Below, piece after piece: positions 1 through 8,856 of a DNA stretch of 64,000 nucleotides (its first letter is position 1; every line of letters begins with the position of its first letter). Position numbers and translations under genes: made by a program. The notes below the pieces were generated by a model that searched no databases, was not told where the DNA came from, and was given only the letters and a program-made list of their open reading frames with translations. Origin of the DNA: Phycisphaerales bacterium (GTDB lineage: Bacteria; Planctomycetota; Phycisphaerae; UBA1845); the NCBI GenBank assembly GCA_020852275.1, contig JADZBE010000013.1, positions 1-64,000 on the forward strand, in the 5' to 3' direction.

Positions 1-281
1 TCTTCAACCTGCTCGGCATCAGCGACGAGGAAGCGCAGCTCAAGTTCTCGTTCCTGCTCGACGGGCTGAAATACGGCGCCCCGCCGCACGGGGGCATCGC
101 GTTCGGGCTTGACCGCTGGGTGATGATTCTGGCGAAGCAAGACTCGCTGCGCGACGTGGTTGCGTTCCCGAAGACGCAGCGCGCCGTCTGCCTGCTGACC
201 GGGGCGCCGACGCCGGTCGCCAAGGCGCAACTCGATGAGCTGAGCCTGATCGTGAAGGTGCCGCCACCTGCCGCTGGGTGA
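1..281 (+). CDS. aspS: Aspartyl-tRNA synthetase, 3' end only
   Basis: This is the C-terminal end of a class II aspartyl-tRNA synthetase, the cytoplasmic enzyme that charges tRNA-Asp (or tRNA-Asp/Asn). The reading frame is open from base 3 and ends at TGA 279-281. Visible are the class II motif 3 region (GIAFGLDRW, with the ATP-binding arginine) and the family-typical tail FPKTQRA followed by LLTGAPTPV and QLDEL. The protein ends about eight residues after that tail, normal for the family. The 5' part lies outside the window, so length, start and any operon partner cannot be judged. Confidence 0.93.
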   Translation, partial: FNLLGISDEEAQLKFSFLLDGLKYGAPPHGGIAFGLDRWVMILAKQDSLRDVVAFPKTQRAVCLLTGAPTPVAKAQLDELSLIVKVPPPAAG

Positions 282-443
282 TTCGCCGAAGGGCAGCCCC
301 CGGGAGGGCAGACCGCGAAAGGGTAGCGCAGTGACCGTGGAATAATGCGTCTTCCCGAGCCGCAACCGTGAGGAAGCGGTTCCACATCAGAGGCTCAAGC
401 ACCGCTTCCTGACGGGCGCGGCTCTGCCAGAACAAGAACGCAG

Positions 444-3245
444 CTACTGCGAGGCAGTGCGAACCACCGCCGCATCCGCCGCGGTCGCACACAGCGCAGG
501 AGCATGCACCTCAGCCACGGCGACTGATGCCGCCTCGACCGAGGGAGGATTCGACGCATCCGCCTGACCTTGCGCCGTTAGTTGGAGCATGCGCTCCAGC
601 CTCCGCGCCCAGGTGTGATCCCGACGGAATCGCGACAGCCCGGCGGCGGCGAGGTCCGTCCGGCGCGCCTCGTGCGACACCAGGTCGGCCAGCTTTTCGC
701 GTGCGTCCTCGAACGTCTGAAACGACTCGATTTCCCGCCCTGGCGCGAACAGATCCGCCAGGCCGACGCGATCCAGATGCAGGCATGCGGCGCCGGCAGC
801 AGTGATCTGGAAGGCCTTGTGGCTGACGCCTTCCTCGTCGTTGCACTGGTTGATGTTGATCGCCACGCGCCCGCGCGCGTACACCGCGGCCTGCTCCGCG
901 TAGTCCACCCACTTCGCTGAGCCTTGCATTCCGACGGAAGACCAGTCATGCCCGAACACGCCGACGCGAAAATGCCGCGCGAGGAGCAGGGGATACAGCG
1001 TGCGCTGCCAGCGCCCGAACTCCCACATTGCATGAAGGGCGTCGAAGTAAGTCAGCGGATGACCGCGCAGCCATGCAGCCGCGTCCTCATGACGGCGCGC
1101 CACGAGCAGGAAAAGCCGAAAAGCCGCAGCCCGCGGATCGGCGCGCTTGGCGTCCACCCAGTCGCGTCCCAGCGCTCGCAGCTTGTCGCACAGCGCCGAC
1201 GGAGCGGTCTTGCTCCACACCTCGCCCAGCATGACTTGCGTCCGGCCCGCCACGGCGCCGAGGATCGCGTTCTCGTCCGGCTTGTCTTGCTCAACAAATG
1301 AGGACAGTTCCGTCGGCACATGGGGCGGCGAGCCGACGATGAGCACCGCATCGAATTCCGGCTGCAGGTCGCGCCGCGGGCGGACGAGATCGGGATCCTC
1401 GCCGACCGGCAAGCCGTGAACGCGGGACCAGCCGAGCATGTGCGAAACCTCCTCGGCCGCGTAAGGCACTTTGAGGAAGTGATGGTGGTTCTCCTGATTC
1501 AGGACGGTTTGGACCGTCGGCTGGAGCGCGGCGCGCTCATGCGCCCACTGCGGATGATCCGTCCAGAGCATCAGGTGGGGCAGACCCAGCTCGGCGAACA
1601 ACGTTCGCTGCGAGCCGTCCGCGCGCCGCACGAGCGGAAGATCGAACGCGCCGTTAAACGTGTAGCCGAGGACGGCGTCGATCCGCTCGCGCCGGACGAT
1701 TTCCGCGACCTGGCGGGCCACCTGCTCGCGCGGCAGGTCGCGCTGCGCCCAGAGTTCCCCCAGTTCCAGCACCCGCACCTGCAAGCCAAGCTGCACCGCG
1801 CCTTTGGCGACGCCCTCAAGATAGTGCCGGCTGACACGGCCGGGGTTCTGGAGGATGAGCAAGGTCCTGACGCGAGATCGCGCGGCGAGCGTCGAGCCGT
1901 CCGAGGCAGCGTCCCGACAGTCCTGCGGCGTCGGCGGCGCGAGAGGCTCGTGTACTGCGGGCCTCGGCGCTGCAAGGGCCGGGGCTGCGGCTGATCGAGG
2001 AGGCGCTGCACAAGGCGCAACCGCAGCGTCCGGTTCCATCGCCGACAGGTAGCGCAGAACCGCGGGGAGTCGGTGTGCGACGCGATGCTCGGCCTGTACA
2101 CGGCGCCGCCCTGCTTCCGCAATCCGCCGCGATTCCGCCGGATGCGCCGTGTAATGCTCGATCCTGGCGAGCAGATCGCGCTCGTCGGCGAACTCGTCAC
2201 ATTCCGCGCCGGGTCTAAGGAATTCGCGAATTGCGACGGACCGGTGCGCGAGCACGAGACGGCCCGCCGCGGCCGCGTCGAACACACCTTCATCCGGACC
2301 GGCGCAACCATCACCGGATGGCAGGGTGAGGCATATGCCCGCGGTGATTTCCTTGTCGAACGCCGTTGAGCGTCCCTGCGCGGGTTGACTTCTCGCGGGG
2401 GCGGCTTGCGAGTCCATGACGTGGAACCGATCGCCGAGCCGCGGACGCAGGAATCGAACGAACTGCTCGCCGCCGACGAGCGCGGCCCGTACCGAGGCGT
2501 GCGCTCGCATCTGAAAGTACTGCCGGGCCTTCTCGCTGACGGATTGCAGATCCTCGTTTTCGCGCAGCGGTTCAAGCAGACCGTGCAGATGGAACACGAT
2601 GTCGAAAAAGCTCACGCCGGGCGCGCCGGCGCGCACCCCGTGTGCAAGCACGCCGGGCAGCAGCATTCCCGTCTCGAAAGTCTTCTGATCAGACCCGGGG
2701 TGCGTCAAAGTTCCACCCGCCCATGCCACGACGTGCCCGGCGCGGACGCATGGGGGCCAGGCGACCGTCCCCCCCCCCGCCGCCGCCGGCACGTGCAGCA
2801 CGTGCGGCACTCCGAACGCCGTCAGCTCGCGCGCCAGCTCGGCGTCGCGCACCGCCTTGACCCAACGACGGCTCAGCAGAGCCGACCATGCGCGCGGCCA
2901 ATCTCCCTGCGCAAGATGATCGAACCATGCGCCGCTCAGCAGCGAGATCAACACGACGTTCAACGACTCGTGCAGCGGCACGATTGAGCGGGGTCCTTCG
3001 GCGGACGGATCGACCCACGCCATCCCCCCGCCATCGGAATCGAGCAGCACGGTCTGCCCCGTGCCTGCCACGGCAAGAAGCGGCGCCAGCGCCGATCGGA
3101 GCGCTTCGCCTCGTTCCAAGTCCTCCGACGCGGGCGCTGAACCCTCCGCTGGGCGGGGCGACGGCGTGTCCAGTTGCACGGCCACTGCGCCAAGTTCACG
3201 GAGTCCGTCCAGCCATGGGTGCGGACCGACACTGATGAACCTCAT
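444..3245 (-). CDS. Tandem CgeB-like (GT1/GT4-type) glycosyltransferase, 933 aa
   Basis: A large cytoplasmic protein with two glycosyltransferase-like halves. The first half ends in a nucleotide-sugar-binding-like stretch (EGVFDAAAAGRLVLAHR, about residues 330-350) followed by a helix ending near residue 420. A Pro/Ala-rich linker follows. The second half starts with RTLLILQNPGRVSRHY and resembles the CgeB/spore-maturation family: a conserved ENHHHF segment, GEDPD, and a terminal FQITAAGAACLHLD plus HTWARRLERML tail. The start at 3245 was chosen because GGGAG lies six bases upstream; an in-frame ATG at 3251 sits directly against that motif. The sugar donor and acceptor cannot be told from sequence. 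It faces aspS tail to tail. Cell-envelope or flagellin glycosylation is a guess only. Confidence 0.75.
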   Translation of the reverse strand: MRFISVGPHPWLDGLRELGAVAVQLDTPSPRPAEGSAPASEDLERGEALRSALAPLLAVAGTGQTVLLDSDGGGMAWVDPSAEGPRSIVPLHESLNVVLISLLSGAWFDHLAQGDWPRAWSALLSRRWVKAVRDAELARELTAFGVPHVLHVPAAAGGGTVAWPPCVRAGHVVAWAGGTLTHPGSDQKTFETGMLLPGVLAHGVRAGAPGVSFFDIVFHLHGLLEPLRENEDLQSVSEKARQYFQMRAHASVRAALVGGEQFVRFLRPRLGDRFHVMDSQAAPARSQPAQGRSTAFDKEITAGICLTLPSGDGCAGPDEGVFDAAAAGRLVLAHRSVAIREFLRPGAECDEFADERDLLARIEHYTAHPAESRRIAEAGRRRVQAEHRVAHRLPAVLRYLSAMEPDAAVAPCAAPPRSAAAPALAAPRPAVHEPLAPPTPQDCRDAASDGSTLAARSRVRTLLILQNPGRVSRHYLEGVAKGAVQLGLQVRVLELGELWAQRDLPREQVARQVAEIVRRERIDAVLGYTFNGAFDLPLVRRADGSQRTLFAELGLPHLMLWTDHPQWAHERAALQPTVQTVLNQENHHHFLKVPYAAEEVSHMLGWSRVHGLPVGEDPDLVRPRRDLQPEFDAVLIVGSPPHVPTELSSFVEQDKPDENAILGAVAGRTQVMLGEVWSKTAPSALCDKLRALGRDWVDAKRADPRAAAFRLFLLVARRHEDAAAWLRGHPLTYFDALHAMWEFGRWQRTLYPLLLARHFRVGVFGHDWSSVGMQGSAKWVDYAEQAAVYARGRVAININQCNDEEGVSHKAFQITAAGAACLHLDRVGLADLFAPGREIESFQTFEDAREKLADLVSHEARRTDLAAAGLSRFRRDHTWARRLERMLQLTAQGQADASNPPSVEAASVAVAEVHAPALCATAADAAVVRTASQ

Positions 3246-3525
3246 AGCCATCTCCCTGCGCCCAGCTCTCTGGCTGGGGGGTGAGCGGGATATCGACCGA
3301 AAAGGGCAGCAAGGGCGCGGACCCGCGCCGGGGAATTCGGCGGATCGCGCAGTCCCCCGGAGACGTTGCAACGAGCGCTTTGCAGCCGGTGTACAAACGG
3401 GTACAAGAGAGACCAGCTTTGCAGGCTGCGGCTTGCGGTCCGTCAGGAATCGGGCCCGAACCGGCGGCCACGATATTGATGTCGCCGGCCCGAACGTGGG
3501 CTGATGCTAACCTTAAGGTGGGTCA

Positions 3526-4572
3526 ATGGTTAGATTCGCTCGGATCGCTTGTGCCGTCGTTTGCGTCGGCCTCGCCGGCAGCGCCTTCGGCCAGGAAACA
3601 AAGGGGATGCCCGGCGTCGAAGCGAGGCTTCGGGCGGTTTCCAGATTTGTGGACGTAGGCCGGCCGATCTGGGTTGAGTTCTCGATCGTCAACAACACGG
3701 ACCAACCCGTCACCTTGTCTCTCTCCTCGTCCGGAATCCCCTCCAGCGAGAAGGACGTGTCGTTGCCGCTGGCGCACATTTTCAGCGGCGAGAACCCGAG
3801 CGGCGGGCTGTCGATCGTCAATACAATGGACAATTCGATGCGGGCGCACCTCAGCGGGTTCGCACCGGAAGGCGGCGCGCCGCGGATCACGCTGGGACCC
3901 AGATCGTCCGTGGGTCAGACGGTTGATCTGCTGAAGTTCTACCCCTCGGTGCTGCGCGTGCCCGGGAGGTTCAAGCTGACATGGCAGCCGTACGGCGGGA
4001 AGCTGATCAGCAACGCGGCCTACATTGACGTAGCGCCGCTGCAGCAGGCGGAAATCATAACCGATCTCGGCACGATGACCGTGCGCTTCTACTACGACGA
4101 CGCGCCGCAGACCGTCGCCAACTTCCTCGAACTCGCCCGCGACAGCGCATACAACGGCACGCCGGTTTTCCTGCAGCCCGGGCACTACATCCTCTGCGGC
4201 GATTTGATCGGCGACGGAACCGGCATCCGCAAAGATGGAAAGAAGATCCTGCCGGAATTCAACGAACGTCCGCACCAGAAGGGCAGCCTGTCGATGGCGC
4301 TCCTGGAAGACGACCCCGCATCGGCCAGTTGCCAGTTCTTTGTCTGCAACACGCGCCACGCGGACTGGGACGGGAAGTACACCGTCTTCGGCCAGCTTGT
4401 CGGGGACGATTCTCTGGAGACGCTCGACAAGATCATGGCGGTCCAGACCGGTCCGGACGGACGCCCCGTCGAGGAGCTGCGCATCCGTTCGATCCGCGTC
4501 GCCAACCTTCGCCCGGAATGGGCCGATGTGGCCGTCACGCAATCCGGCGAGCTTCAAACGTCCTCCAAGTAG
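3526..4572 (+). CDS. Secreted peptidyl-prolyl cis-trans isomerase (cyclophilin type), 348 aa
   Basis: The protein begins with a signal peptide (MVRFARIACAVVCVGLAGSAFGQ), so it acts outside the cytoplasmic membrane. Residues from about 180 to 335 are a cyclophilin domain: TDLGTMTVRFYYDDAPQTV is the usual first strand and helix, followed by GSLSMAL, the SCQFFV core strand and DGKYTVFGQLVGD. The substrate-site Arg of human cyclophilin A is not obvious, as in many bacterial divergent cyclophilins. Residues 30-175 form a separate beta-rich domain (IWVEFSIVNNTDQPVTL) reminiscent of BsuPI/DUF-type Ig-like domains. The start at ATG 3526 has AAGGTGGGT just upstream. It is followed by aroA after 129 bases. 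Confidence 0.88.
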   Translation: MVRFARIACAVVCVGLAGSAFGQETKGMPGVEARLRAVSRFVDVGRPIWVEFSIVNNTDQPVTLSLSSSGIPSSEKDVSLPLAHIFSGENPSGGLSIVNTMDNSMRAHLSGFAPEGGAPRITLGPRSSVGQTVDLLKFYPSVLRVPGRFKLTWQPYGGKLISNAAYIDVAPLQQAEIITDLGTMTVRFYYDDAPQTVANFLELARDSAYNGTPVFLQPGHYILCGDLIGDGTGIRKDGKKILPEFNERPHQKGSLSMALLEDDPASASCQFFVCNTRHADWDGKYTVFGQLVGDDSLETLDKIMAVQTGPDGRPVEELRIRSIRVANLRPEWADVAVTQSGELQTSSK

Positions 4573-4701
4573 CGCCTTCCAGACGCGGCGAAGGCGGCTG
4601 CGCATGCCGCCGCCGGATTCGCGTTGAAATCTCGCCCGCCAAGGCGTCGCGACGGAGATCGAGCCGTTGGAGTCCGCCTCGCAGCGTTGTACCCTGCCGC
4701 C

Positions 4702-6090
4702 ATGAATCCGTACCGATGCCCGCGCCCGACGCGACCGCTCGACGCCGTGGTTGAAATCCCCGGCAGCAAGAGCATCACCAACCGCGCGCTGGTGGCGGCG
4801 GCGCTGGCCGACGGCGTCTCGATCCTCCGGGGCGCGCTGCTGGCAGAGGACACGCGGCTGATGATCGACGCGCTGCGCGCGCTAGGCATCGCCATCACGA
4901 TCGACGAAGCGAGCTGCGCGCTGGAAGTCTCGGGATGCGGCGGGCACCTGCCCGCGGACGAGGCCGACCTCTTCTGCGGCAACAGCGGGACGACGCTGCG
5001 ATTCCTCACCGCGCTGTGCGCGGCGGGTTACGGAACCTACCGCCTCGACGGCACGGCGAGAATGCGCCAGCGCCCGGTGGGTTCGCTGGTGGATGCCTTG
5101 CGGGCGCTGGGCGCGAAAGTCGAGTTCGAGCAACAAGAGGGTTTCCCCCCGTTGACGGTACACGCCGAACACCTGCGCGGCGGCGAACTCCGCATGGACG
5201 CATCGGTGTCCAGTCAGTTCGTCAGCGCGATGATGCTCGCCGCGCCCTGCGCGGGCGACGACGTTCTTCTTGAACTGCTCCCGCCGGTGGTGAGCCGGCC
5301 GTATTTGGACACGACCTGGCGCGTGATGGATGCCTTCGGAGTGGCCGTGATCGCGCAACCTCCGTGTGCCGCCGGCGTCCTGACCGGCGCTGCAGGACCG
5401 ACGCCCACGTGCCACGCGACCCGCGACGGCAGCGCGAAGATCATCATCCCGGCGCCGCAGCGATATGAAGCACGCGTCTATCCCATCGAGCCGGACGCCT
5501 CGAACGCCTGCTATTTCCTGGCCGCGCCTGCCGTCGCCGGAGGGCGCGTGACGGTGAAGGGGCTGACGCGTGCGAGCATTCAGGGCGACGCGGCATTCAC
5601 GCAGGTGCTCGAAAACCTCGGGTGCCGCGTTGAGAGTCGTGCGGACGGCATGACGGTCACGGGTCCGCCGGCGGGCACGAAGCTCCACTCGCTGGACATC
5701 GACCTCAACGCCATGCCCGACCAGGCGCAAACGCTGGCCGTCCTGGCGCTTTTCGCGGACGGTCCAACGACGATCCGCAATGTCGCCAACCTGCGCGTGA
5801 AGGAGACGGATCGCCTCGCCGCCTTGGAGCGCGAACTGCGCAAGCTCGGCGCGCACGTCGAGGAGCGGGAAGACGGGCTGACCATCCTTCCTCCCGCGCC
5901 CATCCGTCCCGCAACGATCGAGACATACGACGACCACCGCATGGCCATGAGCTTCGCGCTCGCCGGACTGGGCGTCGAGGGTGTGGTCATCTCCGATCCC
6001 GGCTGCTGCGCCAAGACGCTTCCGGAGTTCTTCGCGGTGTGGGACGCGTGTATCCGCAGTCGGAACCCGCAACGAGGAGAAGGAACGTGA
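4702..6090 (+). CDS. aroA: 3-phosphoshikimate 1-carboxyvinyltransferase (EPSP synthase)
   Basis: This enzyme transfers the enolpyruvyl group of PEP to shikimate-3-phosphate, the sixth step of the shikimate pathway. The hallmark motifs are present in order: PGSKSITNRAL near the N-terminus, GNSGTTLRFL, the substrate-binding DGTARMRQRPVG, SSQFVSAMML, RVKETDRL and the C-terminal DDHRMAMSFAL. The 462-residue length is normal. ATG 4702 was chosen because the family motif begins about 15 residues later; a TTG at 4624 would add 26 residues without homology. No clear Shine-Dalgarno precedes it. Its TGA overlaps the GTG of the next gene, so the two are translationally coupled. Confidence 0.95.
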   Translation: MNPYRCPRPTRPLDAVVEIPGSKSITNRALVAAALADGVSILRGALLAEDTRLMIDALRALGIAITIDEASCALEVSGCGGHLPADEADLFCGNSGTTLRFLTALCAAGYGTYRLDGTARMRQRPVGSLVDALRALGAKVEFEQQEGFPPLTVHAEHLRGGELRMDASVSSQFVSAMMLAAPCAGDDVLLELLPPVVSRPYLDTTWRVMDAFGVAVIAQPPCAAGVLTGAAGPTPTCHATRDGSAKIIIPAPQRYEARVYPIEPDASNACYFLAAPAVAGGRVTVKGLTRASIQGDAAFTQVLENLGCRVESRADGMTVTGPPAGTKLHSLDIDLNAMPDQAQTLAVLALFADGPTTIRNVANLRVKETDRLAALERELRKLGAHVEEREDGLTILPPAPIRPATIETYDDHRMAMSFALAGLGVEGVVISDPGCCAKTLPEFFAVWDACIRSRNPQRGEGT

Positions 6091-7310
6091 AGAACGAAAC
6101 GACCCGGCCCGGCGCTGGGCCTGCATCGCGCGACCTCGCGCCGCCGCCTCCATCCACTTCGACTCCCATGCGCTTCCACGTCAACTGGAGTGGAGATGGA
6201 CCCGGCGCCATCGCCGATCCCCAGCCCGCGATGCTCGTGAATCTGGCCGTCAAGCTGCCCAGCCCGCTGCGCGTGATCGCCTCCTGGGTCTTGTTTTACG
6301 TCTTGTTTGTGATCGTCATTCTCCTTGCGTTCCCGTTGGTTCGTCGCACGAACTCGCTGGCCGGCGGCCTCTTCCTCTCGCTGGGACTCATGGTGCTCAC
6401 CGGCATGCTCATGGGGCTGATCCCCGGCCTGCAGCGCTGGCGCGCGCGACGCAAAGTGAAAAGGATGTTTCCGGCTGCCCTTGAGCTTCCGCCGGAGGCG
6501 CTGTTGCGCCGCGTGCAGAAGACGCGACCCTGGCTCAGCGGCAAGTCCGCGTTCGCCGAGCTGATGCGTCAACTCGGCGCGCACGGACATCGCCGGCAGG
6601 TGTTCCGCGTGGGTTTGGGAAGATCGCTGAGCCCCGTCGAGCCGATCGAAGTTGATTTCGAGCCGCGGCATCTGGACGAGACCGACTGCGGATTCGTCGA
6701 GCTGGAGGAGGCGCTGGCCTGCGCCGCGGCGGACACGACACCGGACCGGGAGCAAGACACGCGTCCGCCGCGCCGTCCGCCGGAACTGCTGCACCGCGTA
6801 TGGCGCAATGTGACGCTGAAGGAAGGCCGGTTGAGCCTGCTGATCTTTGTAGCCCTGTTCGCGTGGGTGGCGTACGGGGCGTATCAGATGGGGCGATTCA
6901 CGCCGGGACTGCTCCTGGGCACCATCTTCCTGCTCATGCGACTGTTCTCGCCGGCGACGGGCGGCGCGTGGGCGGCGAAATGGCTGGTGCTCCCGCAGGG
7001 GGTGATCCTGCGCATCCCGCGCAAGGAGACCACGACCGACTATCACCTCGACCGCATGAACGCCGTGCTGGGGCTGTATCAACTCGGCAAGGCCAAGTGG
7101 CAGGTTTACGCGGCGGACCCGATGTTCGCGTTTGAAACCGTGGCCACGCCGCGAGAGGTGGCATTCCTCTTGCGCGCTTGGCAAAGCCCGGTTACGCCGG
7201 CGCTGCGCCGAGGGTCACCGAGCGCAGGTGCTGTGCGGAACGAGGCTCCCGTCGAAGGATTGCAGGAGCCGGACGAGCCCAGGCTCCATTCCAGAATGGA
7301 ATCTCGCTGA
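6087..7310 (+). CDS. Membrane protein of unknown function, 407 aa
   Basis: I do not recognise this family. The GTG start at 6087 overlaps the aroA stop by four bases (GTGA) and has GAGGAGAAGG a few bases upstream. The N-terminus (about 45 residues) is Pro/Ser/Thr-rich and probably cytoplasmic. Two membrane helices follow (WVLFYVLFVIVILLAF and GLFLSLGLMVLTGMLMG), then a charged soluble stretch, then two more helices around LSLLIFVALFAWVAYGAY and LLLGTIFLLMRLF. The segment ending in KWLVLPQGVILRIPRKE and DRMNAVLGLYQLGKAKWQVY resembles a PH-like membrane-associated domain. Coupling to aroA is probably only positional. Confidence 0.7.
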   Translation: MKNETTRPGAGPASRDLAPPPPSTSTPMRFHVNWSGDGPGAIADPQPAMLVNLAVKLPSPLRVIASWVLFYVLFVIVILLAFPLVRRTNSLAGGLFLSLGLMVLTGMLMGLIPGLQRWRARRKVKRMFPAALELPPEALLRRVQKTRPWLSGKSAFAELMRQLGAHGHRRQVFRVGLGRSLSPVEPIEVDFEPRHLDETDCGFVELEEALACAAADTTPDREQDTRPPRRPPELLHRVWRNVTLKEGRLSLLIFVALFAWVAYGAYQMGRFTPGLLLGTIFLLMRLFSPATGGAWAAKWLVLPQGVILRIPRKETTTDYHLDRMNAVLGLYQLGKAKWQVYAADPMFAFETVATPREVAFLLRAWQSPVTPALRRGSPSAGAVRNEAPVEGLQEPDEPRLHSRMESR

Positions 7311-7497
7311 AGGGACACTGGGCGGCCCGGTTTGTCGGACTCACCTGACCCTGGCGCATGGGGTAAGAGCGTGGTCAAAGGAGGACCGCAGACCATGCCA
7401 CCCCCGAAGACGCAATCTGGAGCACGGGGCACGCCCCCGGTATGATGATGATCAGGGATGGGACGAAGTTCACGAATGCTTGTGAGGAGAAACGGCG

Positions 7498-8640
7498 ATG
7501 AGGCGGAGCATTGCGGCATGGGCGGCGGTGGCGGGTTTCCTGGGTCCGGCGTCGCAGAGCTTTGTGCAGGCGCAGTGCGGCGCCGCGATCGACCTGGGAC
7601 GTGGTCGCGTGAACATGCACGTCCCGGCCGGGTACGACGGCTCGCATCCCGTTCCGCTCGTGATTCTGCTTCACGGCTACACCAGCAGCGGAGCGGCGCA
7701 GGAGGCGTACATGCGCTTCACGCCGCTGTCGGATGAGTACGGCTTCGTCTACGCCTACCCGGACGGCACGCGCGACTTCGTCGGCAACCGCTTCTGGAAC
7801 GCCACGGACGCGTGCTGCAACTTCTTCGGCTCCAACGAGAACGACTCGCAGTACCTGCTCAATCTCGTCAACGCGATCAAGGGGCAATGCAACATCGATC
7901 CGCGCCGGGTTTATTTCATCGGGCACTCCAACGGTGGGTTCATGTCGTACCGCATGGCTTGCGACCACTCGGACGTCATCGCGGCGATCGCCAGCCTGGC
8001 GGGCGCAACGTTCCTCGACGGGGGAGACTGCACGCCGACATCGCCGGTCCACGTGCTGCAGATTCACGGGACCAACGATGCGGTGGTGTTCTACGGCGGC
8101 GGCTGCTTCGTCAACTGCTATCCCGGCGCCGTGGGAAGCGTGGAGCAGTGGGCGTCCTTCGACGGCTGCTCGCTGACCCCGGACAGCGATTTTCCGCCGC
8201 GCGATCTGGACGGCGGCATTCCCGGGGCGGAGTCGCTCGTGACCAAGTATCTGGACAACTGCGACCCGCGCGGCTCGGGCGAGTTGTGGACCATCGTGGG
8301 CGGCGAGCACTCGCCCAACCTCTCAGCCACGTTCAGCCGGCAGGTGATCGAATGGCTGCTCGCACATCCCAAGCCGGGCGGCTGCATCGGCACGGAGCGC
8401 ATCGCCAAAGCCCGCTGCCGCGACGTCACCGGCGAAAACGTCCTGACCGTCAAGCTGGCGGGCGGAACGCCGGGGGATTCGTTCTCCATTTCCGTTTCCA
8501 ACGGCCAGTTCGAAAACGGCTCGTTGAACGATCGCGGCGCGGCGAAGTCGAAGTTCCGCTCCATGGCCTCGGGCGGCGGAAGCGTGGACGCGACATGGGG
8601 CTGCGGCGCCTCGCAGACGATGACGTTCACCTGCCCATAA
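7498..8640 (+). CDS. Secreted PHB-depolymerase/LpqC-type esterase with C-terminal cysteine domain
   Basis: A secreted alpha/beta hydrolase of the polyhydroxybutyrate depolymerase (LpqC, esterase family 1) type. The signal peptide is MRRSIAAWAAVAGFLG up to about residue 25. The oxyanion-hole segment VPLVILLHGYTSSG and the nucleophile elbow GHSNGGFMSYRMA (GxSxG serine near residue 144) are clear. The acid is probably in ALAQIHGTNDAVV-like HGTNDAVVFYGG, and the His is in GGEHSPN near residue 271. The final 80 residues (from about 302) are not part of the hydrolase; they match the C-terminus of the beta-propeller protein at 12765 (see findings). The ATG has AGGAGAAACGGCG before it. Substrate could be a polyester, feruloyl or acetyl-xylan ester. 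Confidence 0.85.
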   Translation: MRRSIAAWAAVAGFLGPASQSFVQAQCGAAIDLGRGRVNMHVPAGYDGSHPVPLVILLHGYTSSGAAQEAYMRFTPLSDEYGFVYAYPDGTRDFVGNRFWNATDACCNFFGSNENDSQYLLNLVNAIKGQCNIDPRRVYFIGHSNGGFMSYRMACDHSDVIAAIASLAGATFLDGGDCTPTSPVHVLQIHGTNDAVVFYGGGCFVNCYPGAVGSVEQWASFDGCSLTPDSDFPPRDLDGGIPGAESLVTKYLDNCDPRGSGELWTIVGGEHSPNLSATFSRQVIEWLLAHPKPGGCIGTERIAKARCRDVTGENVLTVKLAGGTPGDSFSISVSNGQFENGSLNDRGAAKSKFRSMASGGGSVDATWGCGASQTMTFTCP

Positions 8641-8856
8641 CAGGCCGTGGCGGAGGTCATTGCCGGTCGGGGCGCCGGCTTTCCAGATGGGGCACCGGCT
8701 TTCCAGCCGGTGATTCGCCGCAGTATTGCAAGGTTCACATGCTGCACAGTCGTTCCGGCGGACTTTCGCCACGGTCTAAGAAGCGCGCGCCCGGGGGCGC
8801 CGCGCCTATCCGGCGCACGACGAACGAGGAGGCGACCGGATCAAAGGGGACCTCTT

